This document shows positions 17,363 to 26,448 of a stretch of DNA of 64,000 bases, piece by piece. Every line of letters begins with the position of its first letter. The stretch's first letter is position 1. The stretch covers positions 372,001 through 436,000 of the forward strand of contig NZ_FYEE01000004.1 in assembly GCF_900187645.1 (NCBI RefSeq), in the 5' to 3' direction. The DNA comes from Pseudomonas sp. Irchel 3E20 (lineage in GTDB: Bacteria; Pseudomonadota; Gammaproteobacteria; Pseudomonadales; Pseudomonadaceae). The position numbers were made by a program, and so were the translations under genes. The notes under the pieces are model-generated. The model did not search any database. It was not told the origin of the DNA and was given only the letters and a program-made list of their open reading frames with translations.

Positions 17363-20300
17363 TTAGATACGTTCCATCTTCGGTAACCACACGCGAATCA
17401 GCGAGAACAGGCGATCCAGGTCGATGGGCTTGGCCAGGTAATCGTTGGCGCCGGCCTGCAGGCAGCGCTCTTGATCGTCCTTCATGGCCTTGGCCGTGAC
17501 CGCGATGATCGGCAGCTTGCGCCAGCGCGGGTCCTTGCGGATCTCGATGGTGGCTTCAAAACCGTCCATCTCCGGCATCATCACGTCCATCAACACCAGG
17601 TCGATGTCTTCCACTTCCTCCAGTTTTTCAATCGCCTCACGGCCGTTACGGCCGATCACGACAATTGCCCCTTTGTGCTCCAGGGCGCTGGTGAGGGCGA
17701 AGATATTGCGTACATCGTCGTCCACCAACAGCACTTTGCGCCCCTCGAAGACCTTGTCGCGGCTGCGGGCGGTCTTGAGCATCGTTTGCCGTTCATGGGA
17801 CAACCGCGATTCGACTTTGTGCAGAAATAACGTCACTTCATCGAGCAAACGCTCGGGCGAGCGCGCGCCCTTGATGATGATCGAGCGCGAATACTTGCGC
17901 AGTTCGCTCTCTTCATCGCGGGTCAGGTTACGCCCGGTGTAGACGATCACCGGCGGGAACGAGCGGATGTCCTCGGTGGACATGCGCTTGAGCAGGTCAT
18001 TACCCAGCATATCCGGCAGCTTGAGGTCGATAATCATGCAGTCGTAGACGTTGCTGCGCAGCAGGTCCAGGGCTTCTTGGGCCAGGCCAACGGCAGTGAT
18101 CTCGATGTCATCGTCGCCGATCAGGCGGGCAATGCTATCGCGTTGCAGGTCGTCGTCCTCCACCAGCAGCACGCGCTTGACCTTCTGCGTCAGCTTGGCC
18201 TCCAGGCGCGCGAACACGTCCTTGAGCTCTTCGCGGGTGGTGGGTTTGACCGCGTAGCCGATGGCGCCCATGTGCATGGCGGCCTCGACCCGGTCTTCCA
18301 CGGAGATCACGTGTACCGGGATGTGGCGGGTCTGGGCGTGCTCCTTGAGGCGTTGCAGCACCGTCAGCCCGGAGTGATCGGGCAGGCGCATGTCCAACAG
18401 GATCGCGTCGGGGATGAACTGCTCGGCCAGGTTGTAACCCTCGTCCGCGCCGTGGGCGACCAGGCAGTGGTAACCCAGCTCATGTGCAAGATCGAAGAGG
18501 ATGCGCGCAAAGTTCGGCTCATCCTCCACCACCAGGATGCAGCGGGTGGCGAACGGCGCTTTGTCGCGATCGTCGGCGAACCGGGCGATTTCCACATCGT
18601 GTACCACCGGCAGCGGCGAGACCCGCACCGTCGCCGGCATTACCGCGGCGCTGCTGATTTTCGTCGGCTCGCTGGGCTGCTCGCCCTGCTCGATGTACTG
18701 CAACGGCAGCACCAGGGTGAAAATGCTGCCCTTGCCCGGCTCGCTGGTGACCGCAATGGAGCCGCCCAGCATGGCCGCCAGGTCGCGGGAGATGGACAAG
18801 CCCAGGCCGGTGCCGCCGTAACGGCGGTTGGTGGTGCCGTCGGCCTGGCGGAACGCCTCGAAAATGCTTTCTTGCTGGTCGGCGGCAATGCCAATGCCCG
18901 AATCGCACACGGCAAAGGCAATGGCGCCGTCGTCCTGGGCCGTGACCGTGAGGCTGACCGCGCCGCGTTCGGTGAACTTGACCGCGTTGGACAGCAGGTT
19001 CTTGAGGATCTGCTCCAGGCGCTGACGATCAGTGAACAGCAGTGTCGGGGCACTGGCGGCCAGATTGATCTCAAACTCCAAGCCCTTGTCACCGGCCAGT
19101 GGCTCGAACATGCCGCGCAGGCCATCCACCAGGCGCGCCACGTGGGTGTTTTCCGGGCGCACGTCCAGCTTGCCGGCCTCGACCTTGGAGATGTCGAGGA
19201 TGTCGTTGATAAGGTTGAGCAAATCGTTGCCCGCCGAGTAAATCGACTCGGCAAACTTGACCTGCTCGGCGCTGAGGTTTTCCTGGGGGTTCTCCGCCAG
19301 CAGCTTGGCCAGGATCAGCGAACTGTTGAGGGGCGTGCGCAGTTCGTGGGACATGTTGGCCAGGAACTCGGACTTGTACTTGCTTGAACGCTGCAACTCC
19401 AGGGCGCGCTCTTCGAGCTGCACTTGGACCAGGCTCAACTCGCCGTTTTTCACGTCCATGGCATCGCGCTGCTCCGCCAGGGCCAGGGCCTGCTCGGCCA
19501 ATTGTTCGTTGGTTTGCTCCAGCTCCACTTGCTGGGTTTCCAGGTGAGCCTGGGATTCCTTGAGGATGCGTGATTGTTCTTCCAACTCTTCGTTGGCGGT
19601 CTTGAGTTCTTCCTGCTGCACTTGTAGCTCTTCGTTGAGCTGCTGGGTCTCGGCCAGCACCTCCTGCAAGCGCTGGCGGTAACGGGCAGCTTCGATGGAG
19701 GTGCCGATGTTGTCGGCGATCAGCTCCAGCAGCTCCACATCGCGGTCGGTGAGCGGGCGCAAGAAGCCCAGCTCCAGCGCGCCGTTGATCTGCTCGTCGT
19801 TGCTCAGGGGCACCACCAGCACACTGCGCGGGGTGCCTTCGCCCAGGCCGGAACTGACCTTGAAGTAGTCCTCGGGTACGTCATCGAGGCGGATCAAACG
19901 GTCCTGGGCCACGGCTTGGCCGAGCACGCCTTCACCGACGAACACCGTCTCACCGTGCGCTTCCTGCTCGCGGGAGAAGCCATAGGACGCCACCCGGCGC
20001 AGGCCGCCGTGCTCTTCGCGTACGTACATGGCCGCCACGGCGCTGCCCAGGTACTGGGCGCAGAACTGCAAAATATTGCGCCCCAGAATATTGAGCGTCA
20101 GTTGCCCCAGCACCTGCTCGGCCAATTCGGTCTGGCCATTGCGCAGCCAGGCCTGCTGTTCCAGGCGTCGCGCACTCTTTTGTTGGGACGCCAGGTTTGC
20201 GCTGTAACTGGTTGAAAGATTGACCAAATCGCGGCGGCCGATAAACGCCAGCAACCCGCTGATGCCCAACACGAACAGCAAATACAGGCTGATGGTCAGA

Positions 20301-20854
20301 ATCGTGGTGTGGCGCACGTCTTCGTTGCGGTTGACGCGCAACTGCTGCTCCATGGCCACGAAAGTGTCGAACTCACTGCGCACCTCATCGGTCAGACGCT
20401 TGCCACGCCCGGCCTGCACCGCGCCGCGGTAATCACCATTGGCACGGCGCAGGTTAATCATCTCTTGGGCGAAGTTGTCCCACTCGGCCTGCAAGGCTGC
20501 CAGGCGCGTGAGGCGGTCAACCTGGGGCGGGTTGTCGGCCACCAGTTCCTGCAAACCCTTAAGGTCGGCCATGATCCGCGGCCGCGCCACTTCATAGGGG
20601 TCAAGGAAGTGCTCGTCGCCGGTAATCAGGAAGCCGCGCATGCCGGTTTCCTGATCGATCATCAGCTTCACCGTCTCATTGGCGTTGTTGATGACCCGGT
20701 CGGTGTGCTCCACCCACTGGATCACCGACAACAAATAGGTAATCAGGGAGACGAAAAACACCGCGCTCAGCACGCCAACGCCCAGGGGCAGGCTGACGTT
20801 GCGGCTCAGGAGTTTGCGAAAACTCTGTTCATCGACCGACGGCGAAAGGGTCAT
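17363..20854 (-). CDS. large hybrid histidine kinase: CHASE3-GAF-HisKA-HATPase-3xREC
   Basis: A 1,163-residue inner-membrane kinase starting at ATG 20854 (MTLSPSVDEQS). Order: TM1 ~27-45; periplasmic CHASE3-type domain (MIDQETGMRGFLITGDEHFL); TM2 ~185-206; GAF ~245-390; a 105-residue Gln/Glu-rich coiled coil; HisKA with His503 (NMSHELRTPLN); HATPase with N623, DSGIG ~651 and GTGLGL ~680; then receivers with Asp821 (AILLDMRLP), Asp943 (MIIDLKLP) and Asp1090 (LVLMDVMMP). The middle receiver keeps its Asp, but the usual Lys motif reads IIIKGARSP. It heads an operon with cheR and cheB and is divergent from a single-domain regulator. The signal sensed is unknown. CheR/CheB-linked kinases often have such EELxxxNEEL coiled coils. 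Confidence 0.93.
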   Translation of the reverse strand: MTLSPSVDEQSFRKLLSRNVSLPLGVGVLSAVFFVSLITYLLSVIQWVEHTDRVINNANETVKLMIDQETGMRGFLITGDEHFLDPYEVARPRIMADLKGLQELVADNPPQVDRLTRLAALQAEWDNFAQEMINLRRANGDYRGAVQAGRGKRLTDEVRSEFDTFVAMEQQLRVNRNEDVRHTTILTISLYLLFVLGISGLLAFIGRRDLVNLSTSYSANLASQQKSARRLEQQAWLRNGQTELAEQVLGQLTLNILGRNILQFCAQYLGSAVAAMYVREEHGGLRRVASYGFSREQEAHGETVFVGEGVLGQAVAQDRLIRLDDVPEDYFKVSSGLGEGTPRSVLVVPLSNDEQINGALELGFLRPLTDRDVELLELIADNIGTSIEAARYRQRLQEVLAETQQLNEELQVQQEELKTANEELEEQSRILKESQAHLETQQVELEQTNEQLAEQALALAEQRDAMDVKNGELSLVQVQLEERALELQRSSKYKSEFLANMSHELRTPLNSSLILAKLLAENPQENLSAEQVKFAESIYSAGNDLLNLINDILDISKVEAGKLDVRPENTHVARLVDGLRGMFEPLAGDKGLEFEINLAASAPTLLFTDRQRLEQILKNLLSNAVKFTERGAVSLTVTAQDDGAIAFAVCDSGIGIAADQQESIFEAFRQADGTTNRRYGGTGLGLSISRDLAAMLGGSIAVTSEPGKGSIFTLVLPLQYIEQGEQPSEPTKISSAAVMPATVRVSPLPVVHDVEIARFADDRDKAPFATRCILVVEDEPNFARILFDLAHELGYHCLVAHGADEGYNLAEQFIPDAILLDMRLPDHSGLTVLQRLKEHAQTRHIPVHVISVEDRVEAAMHMGAIGYAVKPTTREELKDVFARLEAKLTQKVKRVLLVEDDDLQRDSIARLIGDDDIEITAVGLAQEALDLLRSNVYDCMIIDLKLPDMLGNDLLKRMSTEDIRSFPPVIVYTGRNLTRDEESELRKYSRSIIIKGARSPERLLDEVTLFLHKVESRLSHERQTMLKTARSRDKVFEGRKVLLVDDDVRNIFALTSALEHKGAIVVIGRNGREAIEKLEEVEDIDLVLMDVMMPEMDGFEATIEIRKDPRWRKLPIIAVTAKAMKDDQERCLQAGANDYLAKPIDLDRLFSLIRVWLPKMERI

Positions 20855-20889
20855 GTGCAGGCCTTGGTGAAGGGTTAAAAACCAGGGAG

Positions 20890-20910
20890 TTTGCCCCATG
20901 CACGGGCAAA
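20890..20910. promoter_or_regulatory. palindrome between divergent signalling promoters
   Basis: TTTGCCC-N7-GGGCAAA (20890-20896 and 20904-20910), a perfect 7-bp inverted repeat 36 bp upstream of the hybrid-kinase start. It could be an operator shared with the rightward regulator or a 5'-UTR hairpin. No T-run follows on either strand. Confidence 0.35.
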
Positions 20911-21113
20911 GCAGCTATTTTTCTGACAATGTTAGGCGCATTTTCCTATGCGTCACTGCCAGAAATCACGCGCAGCGGTTATTCTGAGCCTGCCTGTACG
21001 GTCGGATTTTTTTGTACAACTTCAGGAACTTGTGACAATTGGCGGCTTACTTAAGCAAGAAGCCGATCCATCGCAGCGCCGGCACACCTTTTTCCTTTAT
21101 CGAGAGCCCGACC

Positions 21114-21500
21114 ATGTCCACCACTGCCTCCACCATCCTCGTCGTCGAAGACGATCAAATCGTGCGCATGCTGATTGTTGATGTCTTGGAAGAACTGGCA
21201 TTCAAGGTGCTGGAAGCGAAAAACGGCCAAGCGGCGCTCGAGCTGGTGCAGGACCGGGGCCAGACCATTGACCTGCTGATGACCGACGTCGGCCTGCCGG
21301 ACATCGACGGCAAGGAACTGGCCACCCAGGCCCGAGGGTTTCGCCCGCAATTGCAGGTGCTGTTCGCCAGCGGCTACGCCGAAAACCTGGCCGTGCCCGA
21401 CGGCATGCACCTGATTGCCAAACCCTTCTCCATCGACCAGTTGCGCGACAAAGTCAGTGCCATCCTCGCCCTCCGATCCCAGGCGCCGTGCGCGCGGTAA
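21114..21500 (+). CDS. single-domain response regulator, divergent to the kinase operon
   Basis: A 128-residue receiver domain starting at ATG 21114 (MSTTASTILVVEDD). Phosphoacceptor Asp58 sits in LLMTDVGLPDIDG, followed by LFASGYAENL and the Lys of LIAKPFSID. No output domain is present. The open frame extends upstream to 21039, but the added residues look like untranslated leader. Its position, divergent from the hybrid kinase across a 259-bp control region, suggests that it belongs to the same pathway. Its FASGYAE segment resembles receivers found at the end of hybrid kinases, so it may take phosphate from the adjacent kinase. Confidence 0.88.
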   Translation: MSTTASTILVVEDDQIVRMLIVDVLEELAFKVLEAKNGQAALELVQDRGQTIDLLMTDVGLPDIDGKELATQARGFRPQLQVLFASGYAENLAVPDGMHLIAKPFSIDQLRDKVSAILALRSQAPCAR

Positions 21501-21506
21501 GGCTTA

Positions 21507-21621
21507 TGTAGCAAGCGGGCTCGCCCGCGCTCGGCTGCGCAGCGGCCGTAAAAAACCGGCGAGGCGCCGTACCGCTGAAGGGGCGCCATGTACCCCGGCG
21601 CGGGCAAGCGCGCCTGCTACA
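21507..21621. repeat. inverted REP pair
   Basis: tgtagcaagcgggctcgccc starting near 21507 and its inverted partner ending gggcaagcgcgcctgctaca near 21622, about 60 bp apart. It lies between the regulator and the glycosyltransferase gene. Confidence 0.75.
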
Positions 21622-21692
21622 AAAAAGAGTTCGTGTGGTTTAATTGCGACCTTTTCGCGTCCTGCGCCCTGCCCGTTCCTAGGAATTCCCTG

Positions 21693-22988
21693 ATGATCCC
21701 GTCTGCCACCACCCAAGTGCTGGTCATTGGCTATGTGTGGCCCGAGCCGCGTTCTTCGGCCGCCAGCGGCCATGTCATGCAAATCCTCGAAGCTTTTTTG
21801 CAGCAAGGCTGGGCGGTCACCTTCGCCAGCCCCGCAGGGCCCGGAGAGCATAAGGCCGACCTAACCGCCCTGGGCATCCGCGAATGCCCGATCGAGCTCA
21901 ATAACAGCAGTTTCGACGACTTTGTCCGCGAACTAGCCCCCGATATCGTGCTGTTTGACCAATTCATGATGGAAGAGCAGTTCGGCTGGCGCGTCGAGCA
22001 GCAGTGCCCCGACGCCTTGCGCGTGCTGGAGACATCTGACCTGCAAAGCCTGCGCCACGCCCGCCACCAGCGCCTCAAGGAGCGCCTCAAGGCCAGCGAT
22101 GACGGTGACGATTTCAGCCAGTTGTTCGCCCTGGCCCCGCAGGACGAGTTCCGCCTGATGGCCGATACCGACCTGGCCAAGCGGGAAATCGCCGCGCTGT
22201 ACCGCTGCGACCTGAACCTGATGATTTCCGAGGTGGAAATCGAGTTGCTGGTAAATCAGTTCAAGTTACCGCGCACCTTGCTGCACTGCTGCCCGCTGAT
22301 GCCCGACAGCCCACCCCACCACTTCGTGCCGTTCGAGGAGCGGGCGCACTTTTTGACCATCGGCAACTTCCGCCACGCGCCCAACTGGGACGCAGTGCTG
22401 TGGATGAAGACCAGTCTGTGGCCATTGATCCGCCAGCAACTACCCGGCGCCCAGTTGCACATCTACGGCGCCTACACCCCGCCCAAGGCCACCGCCCTGC
22501 ACAACCCGGCCCAGGGCTTTCACGTGATGAACTGGGCCGAAGACGCCTTGCAGGTCATGAGCGCGGCACGCATCTGCCTGGCGCCGCTGCGTTTTGGCGC
22601 CGGGATCAAGGGCAAGATCGTCGATGCCATGCTCTGCGGCACGCCCAACGTCACCACCCCCATCGGCGCCGAAGCCATGGCCGGCGACCTGCCCTGGCCC
22701 GGGGCCATTGCCGACAGCGCCAGCACCCTGGCCGCCGCCGCCGTGCAGTTGTACCAGGACCGCGCCCTGTGGACCGAGGCGCAACAGCGCGGGCGGGATC
22801 TGCTGGCGGCGCGCTACAGCAAGCAGGCCCATGGCGCGGCCCTGATCGAACGCTTGCAAGCCTGCCGCCAGGACCTGGCGCAACGTCGGCGCGATAACTT
22901 CACCGGCAGCATGCTGCGCCACCATCACCACAAAAGCACCCAGTACATGGCGCAGTGGATCGAGGCGAAGAACCGCGCCGGCCAGTGA
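21693..22988 (+). CDS. glycosyltransferase (GT4-like)
   Basis: A 431-residue protein starting at ATG 21693 (MIPSATTQVLVIGYVWPEP) with AGGA upstream; the frame is open to 21588 through REP DNA, which is not likely to be translated. The N-terminal Rossmann half has the G-x-x-W-P region and SSAASGHVMQILEAFLQQGW. The C-terminal half has LTIGNFRHAPNWDAVLWM and the donor-binding segment APLRFGAGIKGKIVDAMLCG, typical of GT4 enzymes (the E-x7-E region is partly changed). The C-terminal tail is basic and His-rich (RHHHHKSTQYM). The acceptor is unknown. It stands alone without polysaccharide genes, so a surface-glycan role is only inference. Confidence 0.82.
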   Translation: MIPSATTQVLVIGYVWPEPRSSAASGHVMQILEAFLQQGWAVTFASPAGPGEHKADLTALGIRECPIELNNSSFDDFVRELAPDIVLFDQFMMEEQFGWRVEQQCPDALRVLETSDLQSLRHARHQRLKERLKASDDGDDFSQLFALAPQDEFRLMADTDLAKREIAALYRCDLNLMISEVEIELLVNQFKLPRTLLHCCPLMPDSPPHHFVPFEERAHFLTIGNFRHAPNWDAVLWMKTSLWPLIRQQLPGAQLHIYGAYTPPKATALHNPAQGFHVMNWAEDALQVMSAARICLAPLRFGAGIKGKIVDAMLCGTPNVTTPIGAEAMAGDLPWPGAIADSASTLAAAAVQLYQDRALWTEAQQRGRDLLAARYSKQAHGAALIERLQACRQDLAQRRRDNFTGSMLRHHHHKSTQYMAQWIEAKNRAGQ

Positions 22989-23123
22989 TCCAGAGGCGAT
23001 TTTCACGGGCGCTTTACTTCATTTTCACGGGGCGCACAAGCTGTCAACTCTGACAGTTGCGGCCCCGGGCCAGTACCGCGTAGGTTCAGGTCACCCACTC
23101 CGGGCTCAACCCAAGGAATGACC

Positions 23124-24341
23124 ATGAACAGCCAATGGAAGGCTCGCGACTTAACACGCCCGTTGTTTTTCAGCCTCTGCGTTGTCTTGCCCCTGTCCGC
23201 CGCCCACGCCATCAGCCTGCAAGACGTCGGCCCCACCGGCCCAGGGCAAACCGAAGCGTTGAGCGTCAATTTAAACGGCGACATCGTCGGCTCACAGCTC
23301 TCCACCGCCGCCAACAGCCAGGTGTGGGTGGCGACGCTGCCCAACCCGGCCGTGTTCCTCAAGCCGTTGATCGCCAACACCCAATGCGACACCACTTTTC
23401 TGCGGGTAGCCAACAACCGCACCATCGTCGGCGTTTGCCCCGGTTTGCTGGGCGGTAAGCAAGGGGTGATCTGGAATGCCAGCAACCCAGCAGCCAACCC
23501 GACGCGGCTGATGCCTTTGCTGCTGCCAGAGGTCGGCTTGCGTAGCAACCCCACCGCGATCAACCGCAATGGCGAAGTGGCTGGCGTGAGCATCGGCGCC
23601 CTGGGCACCAAGGCCGCGGGTTGGCCGGCGGGCAGTGGCACCGCGTTCGCGATCTCCAATATTTTCGATGGCTGCATGCCCGTTGACCTCTCGGAGGTCT
23701 ACAGCAGCGGCAAACCGGTGGTAGCCCTCAACTGCCCCAACGCCTCTGGTGCGATGCGCGGCCACGCGGCCGTCGCCGGCGCCGGTGGCTACACCCACAC
23801 CCTGCTGCCGGTGCCCGCCGGCGCCAGCCGTTGCGTGGCGGTAGGGGTCAATAACAACTTCCAGTACACCGGCACCTGCTACTTCCCGGGCAATGTCACC
23901 AAAGCCACGTTTTGGAACAACGCCACCGCCACCCCCAGCACCTTTGCCCTGGTGCCCGGCGTGACCAGCACCACCGCGTTCGCCCTCAACGAGACCGCCA
24001 AGGTCTATGTCAGCTACCAGGACACCTCGGGCAACCCGGCCGCCGCCTATTGGGACCCGGTGGGCAGTTTTGTCACCGTGATCCCCCCGCCGCCCACCTA
24101 CAACAACGTGTACCTGGCCGATATCGCCCAGGACACGATCAAAGTCGCCTTCAACAGCTACGCCGCAGGGTTCTACCGCTGCGCCATCTGGAGCCCCTCG
24201 GCCGGCACACAGATCATCGATAACCTGCTGGCGGGTAACGCATGCCGCCTCTACGCCATGTCCACCAATGGCCAATACGTGGCGGGCGGGGCCACGGATA
24301 ACACCGGGGTGAGAAAAGGCGTGATTGCCATCACCCCGTGA
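23124..24341 (+). CDS. secreted HAF-repeat-like protein
   Basis: A 405-residue exported protein. Start ATG 23124 is chosen because AAGGA at 23113-23117 is correctly spaced from it; the ATG at 23118 lies almost on top of that site. Signal peptide: PLFFSLCVVLPLSAAHA, cleaved before ISLQ. The mature protein has recurring units in which a small residue and Asn-x-x-Gly are followed by a beta strand (ALSVNLNGDIVGSQ, AINRNGEVAGVSI, AVGVNNNFQYTGTC, AMSTNGQYVAGGA), like HAF repeats, suggesting a beta-propeller. Paired cysteines suggest an oxidised, extracytoplasmic fold. Function unknown. It is a single gene, ending at a strong hairpin shared with the convergent porin. Confidence 0.75.
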   Translation: MNSQWKARDLTRPLFFSLCVVLPLSAAHAISLQDVGPTGPGQTEALSVNLNGDIVGSQLSTAANSQVWVATLPNPAVFLKPLIANTQCDTTFLRVANNRTIVGVCPGLLGGKQGVIWNASNPAANPTRLMPLLLPEVGLRSNPTAINRNGEVAGVSIGALGTKAAGWPAGSGTAFAISNIFDGCMPVDLSEVYSSGKPVVALNCPNASGAMRGHAAVAGAGGYTHTLLPVPAGASRCVAVGVNNNFQYTGTCYFPGNVTKATFWNNATATPSTFALVPGVTSTTAFALNETAKVYVSYQDTSGNPAAAYWDPVGSFVTVIPPPPTYNNVYLADIAQDTIKVAFNSYAAGFYRCAIWSPSAGTQIIDNLLAGNACRLYAMSTNGQYVAGGATDNTGVRKGVIAITP

Positions 24342-24369
24342 ACGTTCATCAGCCCGGTGCCGAGTGCCA

Positions 24370-24405
24370 CGGGCAGGCCTGGCATTAAAACCCCAGGCCT
24401 GCCCG
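24370..24405. terminator. bidirectional hairpin between convergent genes
   Basis: A perfect 13-bp stem, CGGGCAGGCCTGG (24370-24382) and CCAGGCCTGCCCG (24393-24405), with a 10-nt loop. It lies between the ends of the HAF-like gene and the oprD-type gene. No long T tract is present, so it may act with Rho or as a transcript stabiliser. Confidence 0.7.
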
Positions 24406-24413
24406 CAACCTTC

Positions 24414-25715
24414 CTACAACAGCGAAAAGTTGTAGCTGACGATCACCCGGGTTTCATCCATATCCCGGGCAAACTTCTCGTAGTTACTGCGGTAAGTGGC
24501 GTTGCGTAAGCGCAGGCTGACGTCCTTGAACGTGCCGCTTTGCACGATGTACTTGAGTTCGCTGTCGCGTTCCCATTCCTTGCCTGGCTGGTCGCTGCCG
24601 GGGACTTTGATATGGTCGCCGCTGACGTAGCGGGTCAAAAAGCTCAGGCCGGCGAGGCCGATGGCCTTGAAGTCGTAGTCGTAACGCAGTTGCCAGGAAC
24701 GCTCCTGGGCGGCGGCAAAATCGTTGACCTGCACGTAGTTGACCAGGTTGGGGTTGCTGCCATCGAGGTACGGCATTGAATTGTCGCCGTTCATGCGCTG
24801 CCAGCCGACGCTGACTTTATGGCCGTTGAGGCCGTAGCCCAGCATCGTGCTGAGGGCGCGGTTATCGATGCGCCCGGCGTTGGCGGCGCCGCTGTCGGCG
24901 CTTTTGAGCAAGCGCACATCGGCGCTCAGGCTGCCGGCGCCCAACGGTTGGTTAGCGAGCAGGCCGATGAAGTGCTGGCGGTAGATGTCTTCCAGTTCGG
25001 CGTAGTGGTACTGGCCGCTGAGGCGCTCGTTGAAGCGGTAGTCCAGGCCGTACATGTCAAAGTGCTCGGCGGTAACGTTGCAGGCGTAGCGCTTGTTCTT
25101 GCAGTGCACGCGGATGTCCTGGGCGTCGGTGGAATCCCGGGCGGTGTAGTGATCCAAGCGCGCAGCCATCACGGTGAGGTCCTTGACCTCGCGGGAGCTG
25201 AGCATCGCGCCATTGAACATCGTCGGCAGCAGGCGCCCGTCGTTGTACTTGAGCAGTGGCAGGTCGGGCAGCAGCGCACCGTATTTCACCACTGTCTCAG
25301 AAACCCGGGCCTTGGCGGTCAGGCCCAGCTTCGCGTATTGGTCCTTGGAACCGCGCGGGTTCTGCCCACTGGAGGGCAGCAGGCCGCTGTTGCTGCTGTC
25401 GGCGCTGGAGTCGAGCTTGAGGCCGAGCATGCCCAACGCATCCACGCCAAAGCCGACCGTGCCTTGGGTGTAGCCCGATTGCAGGTTGAGGATAAAACCC
25501 TGGGCCGCCTCTTCACGCTTGGATGCACCCTGGTCGCTGGCGGTGTGGCCGTCGCGAAAGTCCCGGTTGAAGTAGACGGTGCGCGATTCCAGCTTGGCGC
25601 TGGCGTCATCGAAAAAGCCCACGGCCCGCACCTGGGCAGTAAAACCGGCGCACAGCAGCAGCGCACCGAAACCCAGGGTCTGGCGCGCGGGGGTGAAGCA
25701 AAAAGGGGGACGCAT
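24414..25715 (-). CDS. OprD-family outer-membrane porin
   Basis: A 433-residue substrate-specific porin. The signal peptide is LGFGALLLCAGFTAQVRA; the mature protein begins VGFFDDASAKLESRTVYFNRDFRDG, a typical OprD start. It contains QGFILNLQSGYTQGTVGFGVDALGM, the loop sequence SREVKDLTVMAARLDHYTARDSTD, two Cys (VHCKNKRYACNV) and the terminal strand ETRVIVSYNFSLL. OprD-family members take up basic amino acids, dipeptides or small carboxylates; which one cannot be told from sequence alone. Monocistronic, convergent with the HAF-like gene and divergent from ecotin across a 250-bp gap. Confidence 0.93.
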   Translation of the reverse strand: MRPPFCFTPARQTLGFGALLLCAGFTAQVRAVGFFDDASAKLESRTVYFNRDFRDGHTASDQGASKREEAAQGFILNLQSGYTQGTVGFGVDALGMLGLKLDSSADSSNSGLLPSSGQNPRGSKDQYAKLGLTAKARVSETVVKYGALLPDLPLLKYNDGRLLPTMFNGAMLSSREVKDLTVMAARLDHYTARDSTDAQDIRVHCKNKRYACNVTAEHFDMYGLDYRFNERLSGQYHYAELEDIYRQHFIGLLANQPLGAGSLSADVRLLKSADSGAANAGRIDNRALSTMLGYGLNGHKVSVGWQRMNGDNSMPYLDGSNPNLVNYVQVNDFAAAQERSWQLRYDYDFKAIGLAGLSFLTRYVSGDHIKVPGSDQPGKEWERDSELKYIVQSGTFKDVSLRLRNATYRSNYEKFARDMDETRVIVSYNFSLL

Positions 25716-25965
25716 GCAAAAAGCTCCAGCGGTATTGCCTTGCGCCAGGCCTGGCCCGGCGCAAACAACGGTCCGTCCAACGCGGCGCAGTGCCGTGAAG
25801 GAAGGTTCAAATCAAAGGGGTGAAGGCAAATGATGGCAGAAGGCTTGTAGGTACCCCACCCGACCTTAGTCGCAAACGGCGACGGCTGCGGTTTGCATTG
25901 CCTCGGCCGGCCAGTAAGAATGCCCACCCCCATGCACCGCGCAATCCCACCCGCCAGGAGGCCTT

Positions 25966-26448
25966 ATGCGCTTATCGATACGCTCCCTTCCCACTGCCCT
26001 ATTGCTGGCAACGGCCTGCACCCAGGCCCTGGCCGCCAAGCTCGAAGACGTGGCGCCCTATCCCAAGGCCGACAGCGGTTTCACCCGCTCGGTGATCCGC
26101 CTGCCCGAGCAAAGCCAGGAAGACAACTACAAGGTCGAGATCCTCGCCGGCAAAACCCTGGAGGTAGACTGCAACCGCCAACGCCTGGGCGGCGACCTGC
26201 AGGAAAAGAACCTCGAAGGCTGGGGTTACCCCTTCTATCGCCTCGACAGCGTGATCGGCCCGATGAGCACCCAGATGGCCTGCCCCGACAGCAAGGGCAA
26301 GTTCGCCTTCGTGCCGGTGGTCGGCGACGGTTACCTGCTGCGCTACAACAGCAAACTGCCCATCGTCATCTACGCGCCCAAGGACATCGAGGTGCGCTAC
26401 CGCGTCTGGTCGGCTTCGGCCAGCGTCGGCAAAGCCGTGGCCGAATAA
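25966..26448 (+). CDS. eco: ecotin, periplasmic serine-protease inhibitor
   Basis: A 160-residue precursor with signal peptide [17 protein letters not shown], cleaved before AKLED. The mature protein follows ecotin closely: [64 protein letters not shown] and VRYRVWSAS. Cys69 and Cys106 form the conserved disulfide next to the reactive loop. In E. coli the loop is S-T-M-M-A-C with Met at P1; here it is S-T-Q-M-A-C, so Gln103 (codon at 26272-26274) occupies P1. Ecotin dimers block trypsin-fold proteases and protect against neutrophil elastase and predation. GGAGG upstream marks the start. Its 3' end overlaps the convergent ilvA frame by 52 bp. Confidence 0.95.
   Translation: MRLSIRSLPTALLLATACTQALAAKLEDVAPYPKADSGFTRSVIRLPEQSQEDNYKVEILAGKTLEVDCNRQRLGGDLQEKNLEGWGYPFYRLDSVIGPMSTQMACPDSKGKFAFVPVVGDGYLLRYNSKLPIVIYAPKDIEVRYRVWSASASVGKAVAE

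Noticed and set aside
21025..21055. AlgU-type promoter (GAACTT) before the lone response regulator
   Set aside because: GAACTT is present, but no TCTGA-like -10 lies at 16-17 bp.
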